The notes under the pieces: generated by a model
What the model saw: the letters and a program-made list of their open reading frames with translations, nothing else
Told to the model about the DNA's origin: nothing
Databases searched by the model: none
Part shown: piece after piece, positions 12,547 through 23,807 of the stretch
Layout of the letters: each line of letters starts with the position of its first letter
Position numbering within the stretch: the first letter of the stretch is position 1
Position numbers and translations under genes: made by a program
From: Calamus simplicifolius
Taxonomy: Eukaryota > Streptophyta > Magnoliopsida > Arecales > Arecaceae
DNA: 64,000 nucleotides
Reading direction: 5' to 3'
NCBI GenBank assembly: GCA_900491605.1
Contig: UESW01001601.1
Coordinates: 1-64,000, forward strand

Positions 12547-12885
12547 CCAGTCTCACAGATTCCCTCAGGTACGCGACTCTTGACGCACGAAAACTCTGGA
12601 CACATCTCTCTCTCTCTCTCTCTCCCGGCAGCTCGTCGGCGCTCTGCCCCTCCTAGAGCTTCCGATTGGCCCGCCCCCGGAGAGGTCTCCCGGAGAGATC
12701 CACCTCTCCACTGTCTGGTTGATCGCCGTTTCCTTCCCCACTGACTTGAGCGTCGGAGGGTCTTCCGCGGAGGGCCACCTCCGGCGTCCCCCCGTGTGTG
12801 GACTTCCTTTTGCAGGTCCGCCGCACCCCTCTTCCTGGAGATCGACCGCGCCCGAGTCGGAGGACGGATCCCGGCGGCAACAGAT

Positions 12886-12902
12886 TGGCGCTAGAGGAAG
12901 GG
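12886..12902 (+). other. Primer-binding site region
   Basis: Three bases after the LTR2 terminus the sequence reads tggcgctagaggaaggg. The TGGCGC start is typical of tRNA 3'-end complements in Tat-type elements. The tRNA cannot be named without a tRNA search. Confidence 0.55.
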
Positions 12903-12967
12903 CCTCAAGTCCCATTAAAACTTGAAGAAGGGAGACAAGGATCTCGATCCGGAGAAGAATCTCTCCA

Positions 12968-14540
12968 ATGGCCAACCGGAGGAGAGCAACCTCTGATGCC
13001 CAAGATCAGGTCGCCTCCCAGAGGCCTGATCCGACTGGCGCCACGGCGCCACAACCCCCACCTATCGAGACTCCGTCGCCACCTGCCATCCCGGTGACAC
13101 AAGACCAGTTCGCTACGCTGGTCCAGCAAGTCTAGGCCCTTACCCATTTGGTTCAGGAGCGCCTCGCAGCTCCTCCTGCTTTGCATCCCCAGAAGGAGGC
13201 GGCGATTTCTTCCTCGCCGGCGACCTCCTCCTCTGATCCGCACGAATCAGCGGATCCCCCACATCGCCCCAAGGGGGACAAACCGGTCCCGCGAGCCGGT
13301 TATGGTAGAGATCCTCTCAGATCTCGGCGAGCCCGCTCCCTCTCCCCGGCGACGTCTCACCATGATTCCACGCCATCCTTGCGATTCTCACGCCCAGCTC
13401 CTCATCTCGCCGGTGAAGAGGAGATCCGCCGTCAGATCCAGGAGATGCGTCAGGAGCTGAACGCCGCCAAGCAGACTCATCTGTCCCAGCCCAAGGCGGA
13501 GCAGGGCATCCCTTTCTCTAAGGGGATTATGGGGGAAGTGATTTCCTCCCACGTCAAACTGCCAGCCGTCGAACCCTATCACGGCTCCACCGACCCGGAC
13601 GACCATCTCAGTAGCTTCTGGTCAATAATGATGTTCCATGGAGCATCAGATGCGGTCCTCTGCCGCGCCTTCCTGTCCACTCTCAGAGGATCCACCCGAA
13701 CCTGGTTCAATGCATTGAAGCCAGGTTCCATTGATTCTTTCGACGAGCTGAGCCACCTTTTTATTGGCCAGTTCGTCAGCAGTCGCCGCCACCGACGATA
13801 TGACTCCCTCTCCGAAGTCAAGCAGAGAGAGGGGGAGTCCCTAAGGAATTACCTTGGCCGTTTTAACAAGGCCATGTTAGAAGTGGACCACCTTAATCAT
13901 GAGGTGGCTATATCCGCCCTGGTGGGGGGAGTTTCAAAGGAGAGCGACTTCTACCTGGCGATGGAGGTCAGCTACCCCCCATGTCTCTCTGATATGATGG
14001 CCCTTGCGGACAAATATGCGAGGGTCGAAGAATCGCGGAGGATCGCCCGCGCTGAGCACGCGAAGAAGCAAGAGCCCAAAGCCCCTGACAGGCACCGTCC
14101 CGCCCGGCGGCCAAGTCCGCCTCACCGCTAGAGAGTCCCTCCGCCGCCGCCAAGGAATCGCTCCCGGAGTCCTTCCAGGCGATTTGATCGCTATACTCCG
14201 CTGACTATGCCCCGAGCGCAAATCCTTATGGAGATAGAGCGCCAGCTTCCCCGGCCAGTACCTCTCCGAGGGAACCCGACCCGAAGAGATCCTGCCAAAT
14301 ACTGCCGCTACCATAGGGAACATGGTCATGACACCGAAGAATGCTGGCAGCTGAAGAATGAAATAGAAAGGCTGATCTGGCGGGGACGGCTGGACCAGTT
14401 CAGAAGAGCGCTTGAGCCGCAGCAACAAGGAGGTGACCGCCAGCCCGAGCTCCCACAACTCCCTCCTCAACCAAATCCGCCCGTGATTGGCCGTATCAAT
14501 ATGATTGAGGAGGCCGGCGGATCGAGCTCCAGGGGCGACG
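12968..14540 (+). pseudogene. gag: Tat retrotransposon gag (two in-frame stops)
   Basis: Gag is the capsid and nucleocapsid precursor that packages element RNA in cytoplasmic particles. The frame opens with ATG at 12968 (MANRRRATSD). It has TAG stops at 13133-13135 and 14129-14131 but stays in the same frame throughout. A retrotransposon-gag domain spans about 13580-13990, with core words TWFNALKPGSI and SLRNYLGRFNKAM. A nucleocapsid-like knuckle (CRYHREHGHDTEEC) is near 14302. The second stop falls in the basic linker between the two domains. It reads on into protease in the same frame. As read, it cannot give a full-length product. Confidence 0.88.
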
Positions 14541-14824
14541 GTGATGCACCGGCACAGAAGAAGGCGCGCACCGGCGAACTCTCCTTTTCCGATGATGATC
14601 TTCTTGGGATACAGCTTCCCCATGATGACGCACTTGTTGTATCCCTTAACTTGAACAATTATGATGTAAGCCGAATCCTCGTCGATAGTGGAAGTTCGGT
14701 AAACGTTTTGTACCTCGGTGTGTTTGCCAGGATGAAATTGCTCATGGAAAATCTTCGAGCCATGGATTCCACCCTGATGGGATTCACCGGTGACGTCATC
14801 ACCCGAAAGGGGTCGTCACCCTGA
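14541..14824 (+). pseudogene. pro: Retrotransposon aspartic protease, frameshifted
   Basis: This is the processing protease of the polyprotein. The catalytic motif is ILVDSGSSVNVLYLG near 14677. The frame runs to a stop at 14824. From about 14815 the conserved sequence continues in another frame (TIVHTDFLVTDLRSPYNAIFGRP, here cut by position: 14850-14925), because one base of a G run is missing. Later sequence to about 15220 is the protease-RT linker. Confidence 0.82.
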
Positions 14825-15224
14825 CGCTCCGCGCGGGAACATGGCCCCTTGTGACTATTGTACATACCGATTTCCTGGTGACCGACCTTAGATCCCCATA
14901 TAACGCCATATTCGGCAGACCTGGCCTGATGTCCCTCAAGGCGGTTGTCTCCATCCCGTACCTGTCTATGAAGTTCCCCACCGAGCGAGGAGTTGGAGTG
15001 GTTCGGGGAAGTCAAGCCATGGCTCGGCAATGTTTCGTTACGAGCCTTCAGTCTAGAATGCCCGAGGTTGATGGGCTAGACGCTCGTGAAGACTTCGCCG
15101 AACAACGGGGAGAACCGGTAGAAGAATTGGAGGAGGTACCGCTGGACGAAGCCCAGCCCAACCGAACCACAAGGATCGGGTCGCTACTCAAAGGAGAGCC
15201 TCGCCATAAGTTGATCAGGTTCCT

Positions 15225-16150
15225 CCAAGCAATGCGGACATCTTCGCCTGGACCGCCTCCGACATGCCGGGATCAGCCCCGAGGTCCTCGTCCATCATCT
15301 CAATGTGGACGAGATGCACAGGCCTATTAAGCAGAAGAAGAGAAGCTTCGCCCCAGAGCGGCAGAAAGCCATTGAAGAAGAAGTCGACAAGCTCATAAAG
15401 GCCAACTTCGTTCGGGAGGTAAATTACCCGAACTGGCTGTCAAATGACGTCATGGTGAAAAAGTTGAACGGCAAATGAAGAATCTGTATCGACTTCACCG
15501 ACCTCAACAAAGCCTGCCCGAAGGACAGCTTTCCCCTCCCTCGGATTGACCAGCTCGTAGACGCCACCTCAGGCCACCAGATGCTGTCTTTCATGGACGC
15601 CTACTCCGGCTACAATCAGATCCGAATGGCCCCCGAGGATGAAGAAAAGTCCGCCTTCATAACCGATCGAGGTACCTATTGTTACCGTGTTATGCCTTTT
15701 GGTCTTAAAAATGCAGGGGCAACCTACCAGCGGCTGGTCAACAAAGTGTTCAAGGAACAAATTGGCTGGAACATGGAGGTATACGTGGATGACATGCTGG
15801 TCAAAAGCAAGGAAGCGCCATGGCATGTTGAGGACCTCTCGGAGAGCTTTGCGACGTTGCGCAAATATGGGATGAAACTCAACCCGACCAAGTACGCCTT
15901 CGGCGTCAACTCAGGGAAGTTCCTCGGCTTCATGGTCTCCCAGCGAGGTATCGAAGCCAACCCCAGAAGATTCAAGCTCTCCAACAAATGGCATCCCCTG
16001 CATCTGTAAAAGAGGTCCAGCGCCTAACCGGGAGGATAGCGGCTCTTAATCGCTTTGTAGCGCGGTCGGCCGAGAGATGCCTCCCCTTCTTCAAAACTCT
16101 CCGATCGGCTAAGAACTTCCGGTGGACTCCCGAGTGCCAGAAGTCATTTC
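15225..16150 (+). pseudogene. RT: Retrotransposon reverse transcriptase, multiply disrupted
   Basis: RT copies genomic RNA into DNA. Conserved blocks include KACPKDSFPLPRID, SFMDAYSGYNQI, MPFGLKNAGATYQRLV and the catalytic YVDDMLVKS near 15781. Breaks as read are one missing base near 15229, one near 15268, a TGA in place of the Trp codon at 15475-15477, and one missing base near 15962 just before the connection region. The family identity is clear, but the enzyme is not encoded as one frame. Confidence 0.9.
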
Positions 16151-16476
16151 AAGATCTGAAAAAGTACCTTGGCTCTCCCCCACTTCTCAGTAGCCCAGCC
16201 CCGGGGGAGACCCTGTTTCTGTACTTAGCCGCTTCAGAAGGCGCAGTTTGTTTGGTGCTAGTCAAGGAAGAAGGCAAAGTCCAGAAGCCGATCTATTATG
16301 TGAGCAGGTTGCTCCGCGATGCGGAGACAAGGTACAGCAGGATTGAAAAGATGGTGCTGGCCTTAATCACCTCAGTCCGAAAGCTGCGACCGTATTTCCA
16401 AGCACATTCCGTAACAGTCCTGACTGACCAACCCATCAAGGCGGTGGTCCACCGCCCGAAACATCGGGGAGAATGA
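16151..16476 (+). pseudogene. Ty3/Gypsy-type RNase H domain
   Basis: The first, ordinary RNase H follows RT. Blocks are PIYYVSRLLRDAETRYSRIE and LRPYFQAHSVTVLTDQPIKA. The frame closes at 16476 in a region where the neighbouring coding sequence continues in another frame (SEHDIHFQPRPAIKAQVLAD, 16494 on), so a further indel lies near 16470. Confidence 0.78.
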
Positions 16477-17175
16477 CCAATGGGGTCGAGCTAAGCGAGC
16501 ACGACATACACTTTCAGCCTCGCCCAGCCATCAAAGCCCAAGTACTGGCCGACTTCCTCCTCGAGTGCACCATTCCGGAGGACGGTTCTGCCCCAGACTC
16601 CCCTGAAGAGCCAAAGTCTAGAGCCCGGTGGCTCCTCCACGTCGACGGGTCGTCTAATGCCCATCACTCCGGTGCGGGTCTGGTTCTCACCAGTCCTGAG
16701 GGGATGACCTTCGAGTATGGCGTCCGATTCTCCTTCCCGGCTTCCAACAACGAAGCCGAGTATGAAGCTTTGCTGGCCGGTCTCCGGATCGCCCACAATC
16801 TGAAATTGGAGAAACTCAACGCCTTCACCGACTCCCAGCTGGTAGCCGGCCATGTTCGGGGAGAATTTGAAGCTCGGGAGCCAATATGATTCGGTATCTC
16901 CAGGAGGTGCGTAATTTGCTTCCTCATTTTCTGAATTTGAAATTATTCAGATCCCCAGATCTGAGAATGCCCGTGCCGACCTACTCTCCCGACTGGCAAC
17001 CACGGAGTCAATGGATGCCGAGCGAAAATTCCATCTGGAGACTCTGGAAAAGCCGAGCATCACGGAAGCCGATCGGGTGATGCAAGTTGAGGCCGAACCA
17101 TCCTGGTTCGACCCTATCCTCAAATACCTCAAGAAGGGACGCTTCCGTCCGACCGAAGAGAGGCTAGGAAGCTAA
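16473..17175 (+). pseudogene. Second (archaeal-type) RNase H and linker
   Basis: A second RNase H is a recognised trait of Tat elements. It shows LHVDGSSNAHHSGAGLVL (first Asp), NNEAEYEALLAGLRIA (Glu) and AFTDSQLVAGHVRGEF (Asp). The frame closes at 16889. The expected tail with ARADLLSRLAT is in a different frame near 16969. It lies between the ordinary RNase H and the integrase, as expected for this lineage. Confidence 0.8.
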
Positions 17176-18332
17176 AGCTGCAAGCCACCCATTATGTGCT
17201 GATTGACAACCAACTGTACAAGCGGTCATTTTCCATGCCCCTGCTTAGATGCCTTCGCCCGTCAGAAGCGGACTACGCCCTGCGCGAGGTACATGAAGGG
17301 ATTTGCGGCAACCATTTGGGAAGCCGGTCCTCTGCCACAAGGTGCTGCGACAAGGCTACTACTGGCCGACCATGCAAAAAGACGCGGACGATCTAGTCCG
17401 CGCCTGCGACCCCTGCCAAAGGCATTCAAACATCCAAAGACTCCCTTCCGCCGAGCTAGTTTCTATATCCTCTGCTTGGCCCTTTGCCAAATGGGGGATG
17501 GACATCCTCGGTCCATTCCCGCTTGCCACGGGACAGCGGAAATTTTTGTTTGTCGCCATCGACTACTTCACCAAATGGGTCGAGCGGAAGCGGTCGCACA
17601 AATTACTGAGGCACGGGCCCGAGACTTTGTGTGGAGGTCCATCATCTGCCGATTCGGCCTCCCCCATACTATAATCACCGATAACGGCAAGCAATTCGAT
17701 AACTCCAAATTCCGCCAGTTCTGTGAAGAACATGGAATCCGCCACCACCTTACTTCGGTCGGGCACCCACAAGCCAACGGAGCAGCCGAAGTAACCAACA
17801 GGACCCTCCTCCAGGGAATCAAAGCTCGCCTCTCCAGAGCCCAAGGCAGGTGGGCGGACGAACTACATCATGTCTTATGGGCTTACCGCACAACCCGAGA
17901 ATCCCGACCGGCGAGACTCCATTCCGAATGGCTTTCGGCACAGAGGCCGTTATCCCCGTGGAGGTCGGCCTCCCATCATTGCGGGTAGAAAGCTACTCGG
18001 AAGAGGCTAGCGACGAGAAACTCCGCACCAACCTCGACCTGATAGAGGAAATCAGAGAGAAAGCTCGGATCAGAACGGCTGCCTATCAACAAAGGGTGGC
18101 CCGTTACCACGCCTCCAGAGTTAGAGGGAAGACCTTCCTGCCCGGCGACCTTGTCCTCCGAAAGGCCTCTGTTTCCAAACCGCTGGAGCAAGGGAAGCTG
18201 GCGCCAAACTGGGAGGGCCCATATCAGGTCGCAGAGATTATTGGACCGGGAACCTACAAGCTGCAGGATCTAGATGGGAAGTCCATTCCCCGAACTTGGA
18301 ACGCGGACAACCTTCGCAAATATTATCAATAG
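17176..18332 (+). pseudogene. INT: Retrotransposon integrase, frameshifted
   Basis: Integrase inserts the DNA copy into the chromosome. An HHCC zinc-binding region (HEGICGNHLG, then CDPCQRHS) is split between frames near 17330. The catalytic core shows MDILGPFPLAT (Asp), ITDNGKQFD (Asp) and QANGAAEVTNRTL (Glu). The C-terminal part (PGDLVLRKAS, NWEGPYQVAEIIGPGTYKL) ends with a stop at 18330-18332. Indels lie near 17580 and 17900. No chromodomain is visible, as expected for Tat. Confidence 0.87.
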
Positions 18333-18493
18333 GGTATGTCCTCTCTGAATTCATCTTCGCATGCCTCCCTACGCATTCCTGCTTAGCTGTTTCCTCGAAA
18401 CCTGTTGCGTGATCATTATGCGCCATATTGCTATAAATTGCAAAAGAAACAGATACTGCTTACCAATCCTCGGCACAACCGAGCTGTCTGTTC

Positions 18494-19140
18494 GAACAGG
18501 AATCTCCGAACCTTGGCAGGGCCAAGTAAAATATTTCTCCGAACCTCGGCAGGGCCGAGCAACAAATCTCCGAACCTTGGCAGGCCAAGAATCTCCGAAC
18601 CTTGGCAGGGCCAAGTAAAAGCAAAAATCTCCGAACCTTGGCAGGGCCAAGTAAAACAAATTCTCCGAACCTTGGCAGGGCCAAGTAAAACAAAATCTCC
18701 GAACCTTGGCAGGGCCAAGTAAAAAAGTCTCCGAACCTTGGCAGGGCCAAGTAAAACAAATCTCCGAACCTTGGCAGGGCCAAGTAAAACAAATCTCCGA
18801 ACCTTGGCAGGGCCAAGTAAAACAAAGTCTCCGAACCTTGGCAGGGCCAAGTAAAACAAATCTCCGAACCTTGGCAGGGCCAAGTAAAATATTTCTCCGA
18901 ACCTCGGCAGGGCCGAGCAACAAATCTCCGAACCTTGGCAGGGCCAAGTAAAATATTCTCCGAACCTCGGCAGGGCCGAGCAACAAATCTCCGAACCTTG
19001 GCAGGGCCAAGTAAAATATTCTCCGAACCTCGGCAGGGCCGAGCAACAAATCTCCGAACCTTGGCAGGGCCAAGTAAAATATTCCCCGAACCTCGGCCGG
19101 GCCGAGCGACGAATCCTCCGAGCCATGATAAGGCCAGGTA
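18494..19140. repeat. Hairpin tandem array A in the 3' region
   Basis: About 18-20 units of some 33 bp, built on ccgaaccttggcagggcc and aagtaaaa. Each core can fold as CTTGGC/GCCAAG around a short loop. Interspersed units read CTCGGC/GCCGAG, with both stem strands changed together. Confidence 0.92.
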
Positions 19141-19591
19141 AAAATCATTCGGGCGGAAATCCCAAACCAAAAGCCGAAGTGCACAGGCCCCGACCAAAGC
19201 CGGGCGGCCTCCAAATAAGTCCCCGAAGGACTTCATCCGGTTTGAAAGCGAGCACGCTAAACAAAAACCGTTGACGCGAGCCACCATTGGCGAAACCCCT
19301 CTTGAGGCCGTTGAGCCCCGCATAAATCGGCCGAAAGCCCCGAGCAGAACTAGAAGATTTCCCTCTCTGCTATTGGAAACCTTTTTGGGTGACACCCCTA
19401 TAACCCGTCGTTTAAAGAGCCTATATCAACGCGCAAAACGACGGGGCCACGGCGGCCCCCTGATTCGTCATACGGACAAGGCCATAACACTTAAAGAAAG
19501 GGACTTCACAAATAAGATCCATTTTTCATTCATAAAGAGGAGGACTACAAAGGAGCAGTAAAAAGCAAAAAACAAGAGGGGAGGCCCCGAA

Positions 19592-19894
19592 TCAGAATTC
19601 GGAGTCGCTCCCGGAGGCTAACAGCTCCTCCAGGCGCTCCGTCAGGTCAGCCACTTGCTGACGCAGGGATGCAATCTCCTCCCTCTGCCGGTCCATCAAC
19701 CGGCGTGAGGCTTCCGCCTCCCTGACCGATACGTCCAAAAATTATTCGGCGACCCTCGCGAGCTGCTCGTTAGTCGCGAAGGCCGACGCCAGGCTCTCTC
19801 CGTCGACCGTAACGGAGGTGCACCTCCCCTCCGAGCGCGGCGGGCTGTCAAGTGAGGAACGCGACTCACCTGATGATCGCGCTGGGGAGGCCAT
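19592..19894 (-). pseudogene. Small antisense ORF with coiled-coil C-terminus
   Basis: The minus-strand frame starts ATG at 19894 (MASPARSSGESRSSLD) and stops at 19592, 100 codons, with one in-frame TAA at 19744-19742. The C-terminal half is heptad-like and charged (RQREEIASLRQQVADLTERL). Its function is unknown. It resembles the style of antisense ORF products in Tat elements, and a splice donor near GGTGAGTC after codon 9 is possible. It sits between arrays A and B. Confidence 0.45.
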
Positions 19895-20359
19895 CTTTTC
19901 AAACTTAAATCGAGGGATAACCGAAACCTATGCCCCTCGATCGTATTTATACCCGCCAGGAAGGTATCCCGATCGGCCGCACCACGACCCGACCCATGAG
20001 AACTCGCCACGTGTCACCGTTCCAATGCACGAGGAATCCGAAGAGTCACGCCCTATCCCGAGTAAAATCGGAAAGCGCGAGCAGATCGTCCAAATTCTCC
20101 AAGCGAACATTTCCCAATCTGTCGGCCCTCGCAATAAATACCTTCGACGCTTCCCCAAGCCTCTTAATGCCGCCCCTTTTTTTTGGAAAATGTGGAAGTC
20201 CGGCACTCGGCCAATATCCTGCCCCCTTTGAGAGGAGTAGCGTCGCCAATAAAAGCGCGGCAGCATATAGCCCGTTCCGCTCTGGCGCCCCCCGCCAAAC
20301 GCCACGTAGGCCCAATGCTGCGGCCCGCATTACAGCTGAGTCACTCCCTTCAGTGACCG

Positions 20360-21310
20360 GTTCTCCAACCTTCAGGGCCAAGTAAAGTGTTCTCCGAGCC
20401 TCGGCAGGGCCGAGTGATCAGTTCTCCGAACCTTGGCAGGGCCAAGTAAAGTGTTCTCCGAGCCTCGGCATGGCCGAGTGATCAGTTCTCCGAACCTTGG
20501 CAGGGCCAAGTAAATGTTCTCCGAACCTCGGCAGGGCCGAGTGACCAGTTCTCCGAACCTCGGCAGGACCGAGTGACCAGTTCTCCGAACCTGGCAGGCC
20601 AAGTAAAGTGTTCTTCGAGCCTCGGCAGGGCCGAGTGATCAGCTCTCCGAACCTCGGCAGGGCCAAGTGACTAGTTCTCCGAACCTCGGCAGGGCCGAGT
20701 GACCAGTTCTCCGAACCTCGGCAGGGCCGAGTGATCAGTTCTCCGAACCTTGGCAGGGCCAAGTAAAGTGTTCTCCGAGCCTCGGCAGGGCCGAGTGATC
20801 TCCGAACCTCGGCAGGGCCAAGTGACCAGTTCTCCGAACCTCGGTAGGGCCGAGTGACCAGTTCTCCGAACCTCGGCAGGGCCGAGTGATCAGTTCTCCG
20901 AACCTTGGCAGGGCCAAGTAAAGTGTTCTCCGAACCTCAGCAGGGCTGAGTGACCAGTTCTCTGAACCTCGGCAGGGCCGAGTGACCAGCTCTCCGAACC
21001 TCGGCAGGGCCGAGTGACCAGCTCTCCGAACCTCGGCAGGGCCCAGTGATCAGTTCTCCGAACCTTGGCAGGGCCAAGTAAAGTGTTCTCCGAACCTCGG
21101 CAGGGCCGAGTGACCAGTCTCCGACCTTGGCAGGGCCAAGTAAAGTGTTCTCCGAACCTCGGCAGGGCCGAGTGATCAGTTCTCCGAACCTTGGCAGGGC
21201 CAAGTAAAATGTTCTCCGAACCTTGGCAGGGCCAAGTAAAGTATTCTCCGAACCTCGGCAGGGCCAAGTGAACAAATCTCCGGACCTTGGCAGGGCCAAG
21301 GCAAACGCCT
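20360..21310. repeat. Hairpin tandem array B in the 3' region
   Basis: Roughly 28-30 units of about 31-33 bp related to array A, with spacers such as tgaccagttctccgaa and taaagtgttctccgaa. Stem variants include CTTGGC/GCCAAG, CTCGGC/GCCGAG and, at about 20935-20950, CTCAGC/GCTGAG. A few units have unpaired changes. Confidence 0.92.
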
Positions 21311-22837
21311 TCGGAACTCAACCGACTCTCGAACAATAGGTTCCCCGAACCATAACGGGAGAAGGTACAGGCTCCCCGAACTTCGGCCAAGGCCGACCCA
21401 CGATAAACCGAGCCACGGTAAAAGCGAAGCACGAAAATATCATGCTTCTGACCAAGAGTGAGGAGCGTGCTTCGCCGAATGATCTCCAAACCGCCACACA
21501 CGAACCTCGATTAGTTCGAACGGCGTGGGATCCTCGTCTAAGGACGAGCGGAACGCATTTATGCCCCCACAAACAACAATAACCACAAGTTCGGCACAAG
21601 AAAAGATAGAGATTAAGAAGCAGAATATAACTCTCTTTATTGCCGATCAAGATCAGTTACAAATGCCCCATGGGTGTTACAAGAGTATTGAAATACATAA
21701 AATAAGGCAAATACAAAACTCGGGTAACTGCTCCAAAGCAGACCTAGACAACTATGATGTTCCGACGTCCGGATCGACAAATCATGCAAACCACGAAACG
21801 GCCAATCCGCCTAGACGGATGATAAAGCTGACCCTCCGTGGCCCCGGATGAATTAAAAGATCCAAAAGGAGGCATGGCCCGTGGATGCTGATTCTGAGGA
21901 TCCGAACGACCCAGCCCGCTCCCCTAGGAGGGGGTGCTGGATCGTAGGCCGCCACCCAGTCGAGGGAACCGGGGACCATCCGACCCCGGTTGCTCCCATA
22001 TTCTCCCTTCCGTGGCAAGGATTCCCCTCAGAGAAGAGACGGGAACCTAAGCCAGCGAAATAGGGAGAGCCTGTGCGTGCTACGGGGGTGTCGATGCGCT
22101 TCCTACCACAAGCCCCCGTAACCAGCCGCAGAGATCGCACAGGAAGCGCATATGTGTGCTCTCCGTATGATCTCTGCGCCCTCCTTGTGCGCTCTCCATA
22201 TGATCTCCGGGACCCATCCCCTAAGGGTGAGCCGTTCTTCGGCAGCTCCCCGGTCGCCCCAGCTATCCGGTGGCAAGGAGCCTGTGAGAGGAAAAGTTGA
22301 TCCTCCCACTCGTAGCAACAGAGAAATGAGCATGGTAGAAGCTCTGATGGGAAAGGCACTTTGGGGATAACCAAGCGTGACCCCTCTTCCCCTTTTTATA
22401 GACAGAAAAGACCCGGGAACAAGCTACCCAAGCTATGAGTCCCGAAATTCAAACTTCCAAGCCGTGCCTCCACGTGGTCTCTCAAGATTGGCGCAGCGCC
22501 CACTGCGCGCCAAACCCACCGCCTGAACTATGACGTGTACGAAGATCCCCTCCTGATCCCGAATCGCATTCATTAAATGCCGAAAATCACCCACTGGCAC
22601 TTTGAACCGACAAACTCAGAAAATCGTCCTTCGAGAATAGTACCTCCAGTGATAGGCGTTGCGTACGCATCACGACAAAGCAACCTGCATGGGAAAAGAG
22701 CGCCTTCCGGAAAGCTCCGATGCAGCTTTATGCCTCCCACTACGCCGTATCATCGATTCTGGTGAAATAAAAACCGAATCACCTGCGGAACAGCAGGACA
22801 TAGACAAAATAGCAGAAAGCGCGAAGACCTATTTTGC
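21311..22837. other. 3' region between arrays B and C
   Basis: This is GC-moderate sequence inside the retrotransposon. Open frames exist on both strands, the longest on the minus strand at 21853-22374. None resembles a known family or shows convincing codon structure. No function is assigned. Confidence 0.4.
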
Positions 22838-23520
22838 TCGTCGGCCCCAGCCGACCTATTTTAGCTCGTCGGCCCCAGCCGACATGTTTTTGTTCGTCGG
22901 CCCAGCCGACCTATTTTAGCTCATCGGCCCCAGCCGACCTATTTTGCTCGTCGGCCCCAGCCGACCTGTTTTGCTCATCGGCCTCAGCCGACTTATTTTA
23001 GCTCGTCGGCCCCAGCCGACCTATTTTTGCTCGTTGGCCCCAGCCGACCGTTTTGCTCGTCGGCCCCAGCCGACCTGTTTTTGCTCGTCGGCCCCAGCCG
23101 ACCTATTTTTTCTCGTCGGCCCCAGCCGACCTTTTTTGCTCGTCGGCCCCAGCCGACCTATTTTTGCTCGTCGGCCCCAGCCGACCTATTTTTATTCCGT
23201 CGGCCCAGCCGACCTATTTTTGCTCGTCGGCCCCAACCGACCTGTTCTACTCGTCGGCCCCAGCCGATCTATCTTTTCCATCGGCCCCAGCCGACCTATT
23301 TTGCTCGTCGGCCCCAGCCGACCTATTTTAGCTCGTCGGCCCCAGCTGACCTATTTTTGCTCGTCGGTCCCAGCAGACCTATTTTTGCTCGTCGGCCCCA
23401 GTCGACCTATTTTTACCCGTCGGCCCCAGCCGACCTATTTTTTCCTATCGGCCCAAGCCGACTACTGCGCTCATCGGTCTTAACCAACCTGCTTCACTCG
23501 TTGGTGCAAGCCAACGCACT
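22838..23520. repeat. Hairpin tandem array C in the 3' region
   Basis: About 24 units of roughly 27 bp built on gctcgtcggccccagccgac plus a T-rich spacer. The stem is GTCGGC/GCCGAC around CCCA. The last unit near 23499-23521 reads cgttggtgcaagccaacg, again a self-complementary stem with different bases. Confidence 0.92.
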
Positions 23521-23807
23521 TTCACAATCTCGGGATAAAGAGACCCAAGAGCATCGGGAGCCACAAGCCGATCGAGGCAAGGCTAAGCGACAGCGAAGTC
23601 ACGCGGAAAAAACGCTCAAGCGAAAACGGGAAGTTCCTTCACTATGAAACGTTAAACAAATGTTTAAAAGATGAAATACACGAATGGCCCCTAAGGATCG
23701 GGAGCTGCATCAACTTTAGGAGGGCCCTCAGTTACGTCTGCGAAAGCACGGCTAGACTCGCCCTTCTCTGATATTCTCACCCCCTCTACAGCAGTTGCGA
23801 CCGTCCC

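Larger units (their letters stand above)
11881..12882 (+). repeat. LTR2 (inner 5' LTR, 1,002 bp)
   Basis: It has the same TGTTG...CAACA ends as LTR1. It has about 12 tandem 24-bp units (11955-12238), the fewest of the four. TATAAATA is intact at 12539-12546. The primer-binding region follows directly. Confidence 0.92.

Noticed and set aside
10753..12882. The paired 5' LTRs as two independent insertions or a solo LTR next to an element
   Set aside because: No target duplication lies between or around either LTR alone, and the same 32-bp bridge recurs at the 3' end.
18369..19395. Repetitive minus-strand frames (FTWPCQGSE-type) in array A and similar ones in arrays B and C
   Set aside because: They are translations of the hairpin tandem units; several frames are open at once and none has a unique domain.
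21853..22374. A 173-codon minus-strand frame in the retrotransposon 3' region
   Set aside because: No family resemblance and overlapping open frames on both strands, as expected for GC-rich sequence.
22838..23520. CRISPR-like appearance of regularly spaced repeats
   Set aside because: The units are direct tandem repeats without unique spacers, in a plant retrotransposon. No cas genes are present.
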